From the NCBI GenBank assembly GCA_963713545.1, contig CAVQME010000001.1, positions 310,001 through 374,000 on the forward strand: a stretch of 64,000 nucleotides of DNA. The letters run 5' to 3'. The notes below the pieces were generated by a model. That model had not been told where the DNA came from. It did no database searches and saw only the letters and a list, made by a program, of their open reading frames with translations. Below, one piece after another: positions 9,326 through 17,426 of this stretch. A program made the position numbers and the translations under genes. Origin of the DNA: CAVPLM01 sp963713545 (lineage in GTDB: Bacteria; Actinomycetota; Thermoleophilia; RBG-16-64-13). Position 1 is the stretch's first letter; every line of letters begins with the position of its first letter.

Positions 9326-11193
9326 ATGCCTGAGCCGAACACGAACCAGGACCAGCAGGCACAGGCAACGGCCGGCGCAGGACCAGCAGGCGCAAGAGCG
9401 CCAGGACTTCCTCCGGGAGATCATCCAGCAAGACCTGGCCGAGGGCCGCATCGAGAACGTGGTGACGCGTTTCCCGCCGGAGCCCAACGGCTATCTCCAT
9501 ATCGGTCATGCCAAATCCATCTGCCTGAACTTCGGCATCGCCCGCCAGTACGACGCACAGTGCAATCTGCGCATGGACGACACCAACCCCACCAAGGAGG
9601 ACGTGGAGTACGTCGACTCCATCACCGCGGACGTAAAGTGGCTCATCGACGGCTGGGCGGACCGGTGCCTGGGCCTCAAACCGGTGGGCGGGCTCGCGGA
9701 GAAATGGGAGCTCGAAGGGCCGCGAGGACTACTACCTCGCCCCTGTCATGCCTGCGGAGAGCGGCGGTCAGGCCCTGGAGCCGTTCTACGCCTCCGACTA
9801 CTTCGAGCCTCTCTACCAGTACGCACTGGAGCTGGTTCGCCAGGGCAAAGCCTATGTCTGCGACCACACGGCCGAAGAGGTCGACGCGATGCGCGGCGCG
9901 CCCGACCGGCCGGGGCAGGAGAGCGCCTACCGAGAACGCCCGGTGGCGGAAAACCTCGACCTGTTCCAGCGGATGCGCGCCGGTGAGTTCCCTGACGGCG
10001 CCCGCACGCTCCGCGCCAAGATCGACATGAGCGCGCCCAACGTCTGGCTGCGCGACCCGGTGCTCTACCGCATCCGCCACGCCTCGCACCATCACACGGG
10101 CGACCAGTGGTGCATCTACCCCATGTACGATTTCGCTCACGGTCTGAGCGACTACATCGAAGGGATCACCCACAGCATCTGCACCCTCGAGTTCGAGGTA
10201 CACCGGCCGCTGTACGAATGGATCCTCGAGGCCCTCGACCTGCCTCGCGTCCATCCACGCCAACGCGAGTTCGCGCGCCTCAACGTGACCTACACGATCA
10301 TGAGCAAGCGCAAGCTCCTGCGCCTCGTGCAGGAGGAGCACGTGCGGGGCTGGGACGACCCCCGTATGCCCACTATCTCGGGCATGCGGCGGCGCGGCTA
10401 CCCGGCCGAGGCGATCCGCGATTTCTGCGACCGCATCGGGGTCGCGAAACGCGAGAACATGGTCCAACTGGAGTTGCTCGAGCACTGCGTGCGCGAGGAC
10501 CTCAACCGCCGGGCCCCCCGGGTGATGGCCGTACTCAGACCCCTCAAGGTGGTGATCGAGAACTACCCCGAGGGACAGGTCGAGGAGATGGAGGCGGTCA
10601 ACAACCCCGAGGATGCCACGATGGGCACGCGTCGGGTGCCGTTCTCCCGCAGTCATCTACATCGAGCAGGACGACTTCCGCGAGGTGCCACCACCCAAAT
10701 ACCACCGCCTGAGTCCTGGAGTAGAAGTGCGGCTGCGCTACGCCTATCTGATCACCTGCACGGATGTGGTCAAGGACCCCGCCACCGGCGAGGTAGTCGA
10801 GGTCCGGGCCCGCTACGATCCTGCCACCCGTGGCGGGAACACTCCCGACGGGCGCAAGGTCAAAGCCACCCTCCACTGGGTATCTGCGGAGCATGCTGTG
10901 GACGCCGAGGTGCGACTCTACGACACGCTGTTCACGGTGGAGAACCCAGACGACGTTCCCGAGGGCCAGGACTTCACCCAGAGTCTCAATCCAGGGTCTC
11001 TGGAGATCCTGCAGGGATGTAAGCTCGAGCCGTCACTGGCGGGCGCCGAGCCGGGCGCGCGCTATCAGTTCGAGCGGCTGGGCTATTTCTGCGCCGATCC
11101 GGAGGACTCTCAGCCCGGCGCCCCATGTTCAACCGGACGGTCACGTTGAAAGACACCTGGGCCAGGATCGAGAAGAAGCAGGGCGCAGGCTAG
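9326..11193 (+). pseudogene. glnS: Glutaminyl-tRNA synthetase, reading frame broken by four indels
   Basis: Charges tRNA-Gln. Recognisable blocks lie in successive frames: FPPEPNGYLHIGHAKSICLN (HIGH signature) and MDDTNPTKEDVEY; ASDYFEPLYQYALELV, EGITHSICTLEF, YTIMSKRKLLRL (KMSKS equivalent), WDDPRMPTISGMRRRGY; then the anticodon-binding part DGRKVKATLHWVSAEHA, FERLGYFCADP and the end FNRTVTLKDTWARI, stopping at TAG 11191-11193. Frame changes are needed at about 9370-9385, at 9720 (one G too many in GGG), at 10645 (one C too many in CCC) and at 11121-11124 (one C too few). Three of the four are in G/C runs, which fits sequencing error better than decay. Relative to the E. coli enzyme there is an insertion of about 35-40 residues before ASDYFE. 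Start ATG 9326 (MPEPNTNQDQQAQ). A tRNA-Gln lies 3.5 kb downstream. Confidence 0.88.
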
Positions 11194-11267
11194 AGGCCTA
11201 CCTCAGGAGGTGACCGACCTCCCGGGCGTGCGGACGGGGCTGAGCCGTCGACTCGTCCAGCCGGTCG

Positions 11268-11296
11268 TTGTCCCGGCCCCCCCTCTTCCGTATAGT
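11268..11296 (+). promoter_or_regulatory. Predicted sigma70-type promoter of the acyl-CoA ligase gene
   Basis: TTGTCC at 11268-11273 and TATAGT at 11291-11296, with exactly 17 bases between. The leader to the ATG at 11356 would be about 50-55 bases. The match is good at -10 (5/6) and fair at -35 (4/6). Confidence 0.5.
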
Positions 11297-11355
11297 GGAT
11301 GGCGGGACGCGAATGCCATTGGGGCGGCCACGCCGATCGACGCTGGGGGGAAGCG

Positions 11356-13059
11356 ATGATCCTCGACACACACGACCGGGTTGCTGAGTACACGGCTGCG
11401 GGCATCTGGGGCGACAAGACGCTTATGGACCTCGTGATCGACACCGCGGCGTTGACACCGGACGCCCAGGCGCTAGTCGACCCGCCCAACCGCGCCGAGC
11501 TGATTCCGGGAGAGCCACGGCGGCTCACCTACCGCGAGCTGGTGGCGCAGGTGGAAAACCTCGCCGCGGCACTCCTCAGCGCCGGCTTGCGCAAAGACGA
11601 CGTACTCATGGTGCAACTGCCGAACACCGTGGAGATCGTCGAGGTGCTGCTGGCTTGTGCGCGTCTAGGCGTGATCTGCAGCCCCGTGCCCGTGCAGTTC
11701 CGCACCCACGAGCTGCGCTACGTGATGCCGCTGCTCGAACCCAAGGCGTTCATCACCTGCGTCGAGTTCGAGGGTCACGCCCATCTCGACATGGTATGCG
11801 GCCTGAAACCTGAGTTCCCCAGCCTCTCCACCATCATTGCTGCCGGGAGTGAAGTGCCTGACGGGATCGTCGCGCTCGATGCGCTGCTCCTCGAGCCCCA
11901 GGACGCGGCCGCTCTCCGTGCAGAGCTTGAGCTCCATCCGGTGGAGGCCAACGACATCTTCACGGTCTGCTGGACCTCGGGCACCGAGGCGGACCCGAAG
12001 GGCGTCCCCCGCAGCCACAATCATTGGATCGCGCCGGCCTGGGCTCCCATCGACGGGGCCCGGCTCCCACGAGGATGCACCGTCCTCTGCCCCTTTCCGA
12101 TGGTCAACCTTTCGGGCATCGGGGCGATGATGACCGTGTGGGTCCTCACCGGCGGCAAGATGGCTCTGCATCATCCCTTCAGTCTCCCGGTGTACCTGCA
12201 GCAGATAGCAGTGGAGAAGACGCAGTTCCCCGTGGCTCCGCCTGTCCTACTGACGCTACTCCTGCGGAACGAGGAGCTGCTCGCCAAGGCCGACCTCTCC
12301 TCGGTGATATGCATCGGCTCAGGCTCAGCGCCTCTTTCTCCGGCGATGGTCGCCGGGTGGCAGGAGAGGGGCATCGTGGTGATGAACTTCTATGCCGCCA
12401 ACGAGGGCCAAGTGCTGGCGAGCGGCATCGATGACTGCCCCGACCCCGAAGACCGGGCCCGCTTCTTCCCCCGGTTCGGCGCCGAAGGCTTCTCGTTCAC
12501 CAACCGCTGCACGCGCGGCATGCGGAGCAGGCTCGTCGACCCGGTGACCGGCGAGGTCATCAAGGAGCCCGGCCTGCTCGGCGAGCTCCGCGTCAAAGGT
12601 CCGACCATGTTCCCCGGCTATTGGCGACGGCCCGACCTGACGGCCAAGGCCTTCGACGACGACGGCTACTTCTGCACCGGCGACCTCTTCGAGGTGGGCC
12701 TGGCTGGAGGCGAGCCCTCGCGCTACCGCTTCGTCGGGCGGCTCAAGGACCTCATCATACGCGGCGGCTTCAAGATCGCCCCCGAGGAAGTCGAGAACCT
12801 GTTGGTGGGGATGCCCGCGATCCAGGAGGCGGCGGTGGTGGGACTGCCGAACCCGCGGACCGGGGACGAGGACGTCTGCGTCGTCGTGGTTCCCAAGGCG
12901 AACCACACCGTGACGCTGGCCGACATCAAGGCGTTCCTCAAGGAGAAGGACGTCGCGGCGTACAAGGTCCCGCGCAGGCTCGTGGTCTTCGATTCCCTGC
13001 CGCGGAATGCCCTCGGTAAGGTGATCAAGCGAGAGATCAGGGAGAGGGTCCGAGACTAA
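11356..13059 (+). CDS. AMP-forming acyl-CoA ligase
   Basis: A 567-residue adenylate-forming enzyme that would activate a carboxylic acid with ATP and join it to CoA. Seen: the P-loop-like WTSGTEADPKGVPRSH (A3, with TSGTE-KG), PFPMVNLSGIG, the A5 region MNFYAANEGQ, GYFCTGDLFEVG (A7), the hinge RFVGRLKDLIIRGGFKIAPEEVE (A8, shown by GRLKD and GGFKI) and the C-terminal catalytic lysine region PRNALGKVIKREI (A10). Start ATG 11356 after GGGGGGAAGCG; an upstream in-frame ATG has no ribosome site. Substrate unknown; the shape is that of medium-chain or aromatic acyl-CoA synthetases. It converges on fabF with about 40 bases between stops. Confidence 0.88.
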   Translation: MILDTHDRVAEYTAAGIWGDKTLMDLVIDTAALTPDAQALVDPPNRAELIPGEPRRLTYRELVAQVENLAAALLSAGLRKDDVLMVQLPNTVEIVEVLLACARLGVICSPVPVQFRTHELRYVMPLLEPKAFITCVEFEGHAHLDMVCGLKPEFPSLSTIIAAGSEVPDGIVALDALLLEPQDAAALRAELELHPVEANDIFTVCWTSGTEADPKGVPRSHNHWIAPAWAPIDGARLPRGCTVLCPFPMVNLSGIGAMMTVWVLTGGKMALHHPFSLPVYLQQIAVEKTQFPVAPPVLLTLLLRNEELLAKADLSSVICIGSGSAPLSPAMVAGWQERGIVVMNFYAANEGQVLASGIDDCPDPEDRARFFPRFGAEGFSFTNRCTRGMRSRLVDPVTGEVIKEPGLLGELRVKGPTMFPGYWRRPDLTAKAFDDDGYFCTGDLFEVGLAGGEPSRYRFVGRLKDLIIRGGFKIAPEEVENLLVGMPAIQEAAVVGLPNPRTGDEDVCVVVVPKANHTVTLADIKAFLKEKDVAAYKVPRRLVVFDSLPRNALGKVIKREIRERVRD

Positions 13060-13099
13060 GCTCGTGCAAGCCGCTCGGGCGGTGGGCGCAGAGCCTGGG

Positions 13100-14347
13100 T
13101 CAGTCCTCGTAGCGCCGGAACACGAGCGAGACGTCGTGACCGCCGAACCCGAACGAGTTGGACATCGCCGTGCGCACCGGCATGCTCCGCGCCACATTGG
13201 GCACGTAGTCGAGGTCACAGGCCGGGTCAGGGTCGGTGAGGTTGATGGTGGGCGGTATCGCCCCCTCAGTGATCGCGCGCACGCAGAATAGCGCTTCGAC
13301 GGCGCCGGCGGCGCCCAACAGGTGCCCGGTCATCGACTTCGTCGACGAGACGGGCACCTGAGCCGCCTTCGAGCCGAAGGCGACCTTCAGCGCGCGCGTC
13401 TCGCTGATGTCGCCGGCCGGCGTGGAAGTCCCATGGGCGTTCACATAGTCGACAACATTCGGGGACATACCCGCCTCCTTCAGTGCGGCGGCCATGGCGC
13501 GCGCCTGCGATTCGCCCGTCTCGTCGGGCAGCGTCATGTGGAAAGCTTCCGAGCTCATCCCGTAGCCCACGATCTCTGCGTGAATCCGCGCTCCGCGGGC
13601 GCGGGCGTGTTCGAGCTCCTCAAGTACGAGGATGCCCGCGCCCTCACCGATGACGAACCCGTCGCGGCCGGCGTCGAAGGGGCGGGATGCCTCCTGCGGC
13701 GCTTCGTTGCGCGTGCTCAGGGCCCGCATCACGTCGAAGGCGCCTACCCCGGTCTCGTTGATACCCGCGTCAGTGCCCCCTGCGAGCATCGCCAAGGCGG
13801 CGCCGCGGCGAATGATCTCGAACGCGTCGCCAATCGCGTTGGCGCCGGCGGAACACGCGGTGCAGACCGCGCTTAGCGGACCCTTGAGCCCGAGTTCCAG
13901 CGAGACCTGCGCCGCGGCCATGTTGGGGAGCATCATCACTGCAAAGAACGGGCTCAAGCGCTTCGGTCCCTCGGTGAGCAGCACCCGCGACTGCTGCTCG
14001 AACGTGCTCAGCCCACCGACGCCGCTGGCCACGATCGCCCCGATGAGCTCCGGCTCCGCCGCGACGGCCAACCCCGCGTCTTGCACCGCCTGACGGGCCG
14101 CCGCCACCGCGTACTGTGAGTAGAGGTCCATGCGCCGCGCGGCGCGTTTCTCCATGAAGTCCTCGGGGTCGAAACCCCTCACCTCACCTGCGATGCCCGA
14201 CATGAGACGCGAGGGGTCGAACTTGGTGATGGCATCGATGCCGCTCTCCCCGGCGAGCAGCCGGCTCCATACCAAATGGACGTCGTTGCCCAGGGGGCAG
14301 ATGATGCCCAGGCCGGTGATGACCACTCGCCGTGGCCAGCCATTCAT
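13100..14347 (-). CDS. fabF: Beta-ketoacyl-ACP synthase II
   Basis: Condenses malonyl-ACP with acyl-ACP in fatty acid elongation. The 415-residue product has the normal family length and the catalytic triad of condensing enzymes: Cys in VCTACSAGANAIG, His in VNAHGTSTPAGD, and His in STKSMTGHLLGAAGA with its Lys. The C-terminal NSFGFGGHD motif is present. Start ATG 14347 (MNGWPRRVVITG) behind GGAAGGAGAAGGG; a longer open frame upstream has no support. It stands alone without acpP or fabG, so it may serve a dedicated product rather than general fatty acid synthesis (inference). Confidence 0.92.
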   Translation of the reverse strand: MNGWPRRVVITGLGIICPLGNDVHLVWSRLLAGESGIDAITKFDPSRLMSGIAGEVRGFDPEDFMEKRAARRMDLYSQYAVAAARQAVQDAGLAVAAEPELIGAIVASGVGGLSTFEQQSRVLLTEGPKRLSPFFAVMMLPNMAAAQVSLELGLKGPLSAVCTACSAGANAIGDAFEIIRRGAALAMLAGGTDAGINETGVGAFDVMRALSTRNEAPQEASRPFDAGRDGFVIGEGAGILVLEELEHARARGARIHAEIVGYGMSSEAFHMTLPDETGESQARAMAAALKEAGMSPNVVDYVNAHGTSTPAGDISETRALKVAFGSKAAQVPVSSTKSMTGHLLGAAGAVEALFCVRAITEGAIPPTINLTDPDPACDLDYVPNVARSMPVRTAMSNSFGFGGHDVSLVFRRYED

Positions 14348-14669
14348 GCCCTTCTCCTTCCCCGTGAGGAGGGCGCGCATTCCTGCGCATGATATGCCCT
14401 CAGACGTCAACGCCGACAGACAGTGTGACACATCCCACTGGCGCCCGCCGTCGTAGGCTAACGTTCGGGCGCATGGACCCCTGTTAACATGGGCCTCGTC
14501 TCAGGAGCTCCGCGATGGCAACGAGCGGCCCGACCCCCGGTCGCGGCGCGCTGCGACGATCGCCGCGAGTCGCAAGCGGCTGGGCTGCATCCCAGCCGCG
14601 ATGGTAAACTTCCTGGCGCTTTGTCCGCGGTGGGGCCTTGGGCGGTATCCCCTGCCGTATGGAATCGAT
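14348..14669. other. Gap between fabF and tRNA-Gln
   Basis: A 322-base stretch with no convincing gene. It must hold the divergent promoters of fabF and the tRNA. Its only strong structure is the hairpin at 14576-14599, listed separately. Confidence 0.5.
14576..14599. repeat. Perfect 9-bp hairpin upstream of tRNA-Gln
   Basis: GCGGCTGGG, six-base loop CTGCAT, CCCAGCCGC. No T-run follows on either strand, so a simple intrinsic terminator is not supported. It lies about 70 bases before the tRNA. Confidence 0.4.
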
Positions 14670-14743
14670 TGCCCGGTGGTGTAACGGCAGCACGACTGGC
14701 TCTGGACCAGTTAGCCGAGGTTCGAATCCTCGCCGGGCAGCCA
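14670..14743 (+). tRNA. tRNA-Gln (anticodon CTG)
   Basis: A full cloverleaf: acceptor TGCCCGG pairs with CCGGGCA, followed by discriminator G and an encoded CCA. The D-arm region TGGTGTAACGGCAGCAC is typical of actinobacterial tRNA-Gln. The anticodon stem ACTGG/CCAGT encloses loop CTCTGGA, giving anticodon CTG (reads CAG), and the T-arm is CGAGG-TTCGAAT-CCTCG. The TGCCCGG start and G discriminator fit a Gln identity charged by GlnRS or by the GluRS/GatCAB route. Confidence 0.97.
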
Positions 14744-14798
14744 TCATCCCCGTTGTTCTGGGTGCCCGCACAGGCGGCCACTTCTTGTCTTTCGTAGC

Positions 14799-14826
14799 TT
14801 GACGCGCGCAGGAGCTTGCCTATACT
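14799..14826 (+). promoter_or_regulatory. Strong predicted promoter of the two small DUF genes
   Basis: TTGACG at 14799-14804, 16-base spacer, TATACT at 14821-14826 (each 5/6 to consensus). The predicted start near 14833 sits just before a 7-bp inverted repeat, GGGGAGT...ACTCCCC (14837-14857), at the very 5' end of the transcript. That repeat could be an operator or an mRNA-end hairpin. Confidence 0.6.
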
Positions 14827-14958
14827 GGAACTATGCGGGGAGTGAGGAATACTCCCCATCTACCGCTCGGGACGGCCATAAGGATGCGGCCCCACACGAG
14901 CTCATTGCCCGCGCGCCCGTTGTTCCTCCGGAGGCCGGCCCGGCCGAAAGGGGTTGCC

Positions 14959-15231
14959 ATGCTGTTTGTATCGCTCGGCAAAGTACGGGCAGGCACGGAC
15001 CAGGAGCGGGTCGCTCGCAGGGCACAGTGGTCCTATCCTCCAGGACTGAAGGTGGTCGCCGAGTACTGGCTCATGACCGACGATCCCAAGCTCATCTCGG
15101 TCGCGGAGGCCGACGACATCGCCTCCATAATGGCCGCCACCTCTGCCTGGGATGACGTGTTCTCCTTCACTGTGGTCCCGGCCTGCACCGCGGAGCAAGG
15201 TTTGGAGATGGCCAGGCAGATGACGAAGTAG
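14959..15231 (+). CDS. Small DUF3303-like protein
   Basis: A 90-residue product starting MLFVSLGKVRAGTDQE from ATG 14959 after GAAAGGGG; in-frame codons upstream are GC-rich filler without a ribosome site. The pattern of a short beta strand, a helix, YPPGLKVVAEYWLMTDDPK, then an alanine-rich helix and FSFTVVPACTAEQGLEMA resembles the ferredoxin-like dimeric alpha/beta DUF3303 family. Function unknown. It is first in a two-gene unit with its own promoter, and the second gene starts about 50 bases after its stop. Confidence 0.72.
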   Translation: MLFVSLGKVRAGTDQERVARRAQWSYPPGLKVVAEYWLMTDDPKLISVAEADDIASIMAATSAWDDVFSFTVVPACTAEQGLEMARQMTK

Positions 15232-15283
15232 CGCCGAGCTGGACCCGCTTTCGGCGCGCCGATTAGTGGAAAGGATGCACGTG

Positions 15284-15565
15284 ATGGGCAAGTTCCTGGC
15301 CGTTCATACCATCGGGGGAGGCATGACCCCGGACGCGGCTGAGCCGGTAGGACGAGCCGTGAAAGCGAACTGTACTGCCGACGCCTACTGGATCCGAAGC
15401 TGGTACACGCCGGAAGACGGCAAGTTCTACTGTGAGTGGGATGCGAAAGACGCCGAATCCGTCCGCAACGTGGCGGCCGCCGCCGTGGCGCAATCCGGGA
15501 TACCGTTCCCGCTCGAAGGGGTCTACGCGATAACAGGCGCGTTTGACGGAGAGACCTACAGGTAG
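15284..15565 (+). CDS. Small DUF4242-like (SCO4226-type) protein
   Basis: A 93-residue alpha/beta protein starting MGKFLAVHTIGGG. ATG 15284 has GGAAAGG nine bases upstream; GTG 15266 is an alternative. Motifs YWIRSWYTPEDGKFYCEWDA and SGIPFPLEGVYAI fit the DUF4242 pattern (W..SY...D...C...A..), whose Streptomyces member SCO4226 binds nickel. It follows another small alpha/beta protein and ends at a strong intrinsic terminator. Both genes encode ferredoxin-fold-sized proteins, so they may act together (inference). Confidence 0.65.
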   Translation: MGKFLAVHTIGGGMTPDAAEPVGRAVKANCTADAYWIRSWYTPEDGKFYCEWDAKDAESVRNVAAAAVAQSGIPFPLEGVYAITGAFDGETYR

Positions 15566-15610
15566 ACCGCACTCTGGGCCGACATCAAATCCGCAACGCC
15601 AGTCCAGTTT

Positions 15611-15642
15611 CGACGGAGGTCCCACGGGGCCTCCGTCGTTTG
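15611..15642 (+). terminator. Intrinsic terminator of the small DUF gene pair
   Basis: CGACGGAGG pairs perfectly with CCTCCGTCG, extended by an inner CCC/GGG pair, and is followed by TTTG. It lies about 45 bases after the second stop codon, closing the unit opened by the promoter at 14799. Confidence 0.75.
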
Positions 15643-15814
15643 CTGACCTTGGCACGGGACGACCGCGGGAGCTGTCACCGCGGGGGGCGATCGCGGGACA
15701 GTTGACGAGGCGAAGGCGTAGCATTAAAGAGAAAGGCACCTCGCTCGGTCGCGCCGCGCAAGGTCGCAAGGATGTGGGCAGGGATAGGGTCAGACGGGAG
15801 GATGGGAACCCGAC

Positions 15815-16666
15815 TTGTCACCCTCACCAGGTTCGATAGTCCGTCCCGCGTTGGCGGTTGCCTTGGGCCTTCTGGTGGTCATCGTCTCTAGCTGTGCGCT
15901 GCCGGGTGTGTCTACCACCATCGTTGTGGAGTGGGACCGAGACCACCTCACCATCGAGAAGAATGTCGAGGACTCGGACATCATCGCGGTGGGAGAGGTC
16001 GTCAAGATAGACGCTCCTCGGTGGAACAGTCCCGATGGAGAGCAATGGAGGCCGCACGAAGAACAGACGCTGGCCGTCCTCTACACCACGTTCTACGTGG
16101 AGCCGACGGCCCTTCTCAAAGGGACCCCGAAATGGGGGACGCCCATCGCCTTCCGCATACAGAATGGCGTTGTGGAGGGAGACGCCGACCTGTCGCTGGG
16201 CGACAACGTGGTGGCCTTCGGCGCATCCGACGGCAGATACGGACCCGGCGCGGTCTACCAGCCTGCAGGGGCCTACTGGCTCACTAACGGGAACAACTCC
16301 ATCTGGATACAGGAGGGTGGGACAGGTGTCTATCGTAATCCGGGGTACACCGAGGATCCGGCGGAAGCATCACTGAGCTTGGAAGAGCTCAAGGCCCGCA
16401 TCGCTGCTTTCACCTCGTCTGCCGGCGAGGCCGGCACGACCATCCCGCCTTCAGCTATCTCGCCGACCACTTCCGTTTCCGACGACGGCGCAACCGACAT
16501 GCTTGCCAAACTCATGGCCTTGTCTGAACAGGTTCCATTCGATGTCTACTGGCTGGGGGAGTCGGTTGAAGGTGCCACTCTGCAGCAGGCGCTGCCCGAG
16601 AACACCGAAGGGTGGTCGTCCGCGTTCGACAAAGGAGACGCGCGTGGCGCTGAGCGTCCATGCTGA
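15815..16666 (+). CDS. Secreted lipoprotein of unknown function
   Basis: A 283-residue product from a TTG at 15815. The N-terminus has a hydrophobic stretch ending VIVSSCALPG, a good lipobox with Cys at about 27. The body reads as a beta-sandwich (DIIAVGEVVKIDAPRW, YTTFYVEPTALLKGTPKWG, DLSLGDNVVAFGAS). The segment IIAVGEVV...EPTALLKGT resembles small extracellular domains found in actinobacterial and Firmicute lipoproteins of unknown role. The last about 20 residues overlap the start of the endonuclease V gene by 23 bases, so the two are translationally linked. Confidence 0.68.
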   Translation: MSPSPGSIVRPALAVALGLLVVIVSSCALPGVSTTIVVEWDRDHLTIEKNVEDSDIIAVGEVVKIDAPRWNSPDGEQWRPHEEQTLAVLYTTFYVEPTALLKGTPKWGTPIAFRIQNGVVEGDADLSLGDNVVAFGASDGRYGPGAVYQPAGAYWLTNGNNSIWIQEGGTGVYRNPGYTEDPAEASLSLEELKARIAAFTSSAGEAGTTIPPSAISPTTSVSDDGATDMLAKLMALSEQVPFDVYWLGESVEGATLQQALPENTEGWSSAFDKGDARGAERPC

Positions 16667-17375
16667 CTTGGTGCACCCCTGGAGGGTGACCCAAGGCCAG
16701 GCTGCCGCACTCCAAGAGAACCTTGCTCGCCAGGTGGTGCTGCGCCCGCTGGCCGCCGCCGGCCTCGGCAGCCCGCGGCTGGCCGCGGGGGTGGATGTCG
16801 CCTACGCCAAGGACGGCTCCTGGGCCTGGGCAGTCGCAGTGGTGATGAACCGCCGGTTCGACGTGGTCTGCACCGCTGTAGCCGAAGGGGAGCCTGACGG
16901 CCCCTATTCTCCCGGGTACCTCGCCTTTCGCGAGGGCCGTCTGACAGTCGAAGCGCTCCTCGCCCTCAAGGTCTGCCCGGACCTGGCGTTCCTGGACGGA
17001 CACGGCGTGGTGCATGAACGGGGCGTCGGGTTGGCCTCCCATGTGGGGGTGCTGCTCGGCCTGCCCACCCTCGGCGTTCCCAAGACCCCCTTTCACGCCA
17101 TCGACCGTGCTCCGGGACCCCGCCGAGGGGAGTACTACTTGCTCAGCAAGGAGTGGGGAGCCGAGGGAGCCTCGCTCAGACTCAAGGCCGGGGTGAAGCC
17201 CATCTACCTCTCACCCGGACACCTGGTCGATCTGTCCAGCGGCATCGAGCTGGCCTTGGTCTGGTCGAGTGGCCGGCACCGAGTACCTGAACCCCTCTCT
17301 GCCGCCCACACGCTGTCGCTGGAGGCACGCAACTCTGGTCGCGCCCACTCTCGCCCCCGTCCGACGTATGATTGA
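16644..17375 (+). CDS. nfi: Endonuclease V (deoxyinosine 3' endonuclease)
   Basis: Cuts DNA or RNA one base 3' of inosine, starting repair of deaminated adenine. A 243-residue product from a GTG at 16644 with AAAGGA upstream. Family motifs are present: AAGVDVAYAKD (metal Asp), YLAFREGRLTVEALL (metal Glu), LAFLDGHGVVHERGVGLASH (second Asp, His), and GLPTLGVPKTPF. Length is slightly above the usual 220-235 because of a basic tail (RPRPTYD). It overlaps the lipoprotein gene by 23 bases. Confidence 0.92.
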   Translation: MALSVHADLVHPWRVTQGQAAALQENLARQVVLRPLAAAGLGSPRLAAGVDVAYAKDGSWAWAVAVVMNRRFDVVCTAVAEGEPDGPYSPGYLAFREGRLTVEALLALKVCPDLAFLDGHGVVHERGVGLASHVGVLLGLPTLGVPKTPFHAIDRAPGPRRGEYYLLSKEWGAEGASLRLKAGVKPIYLSPGHLVDLSSGIELALVWSSGRHRVPEPLSAAHTLSLEARNSGRAHSRPRPTYD

Positions 17376-17426
17376 GATACTGAGCTGGCCTCGGGATTAC
17401 CGACCGCGCATCGGGGGTGACCACCC

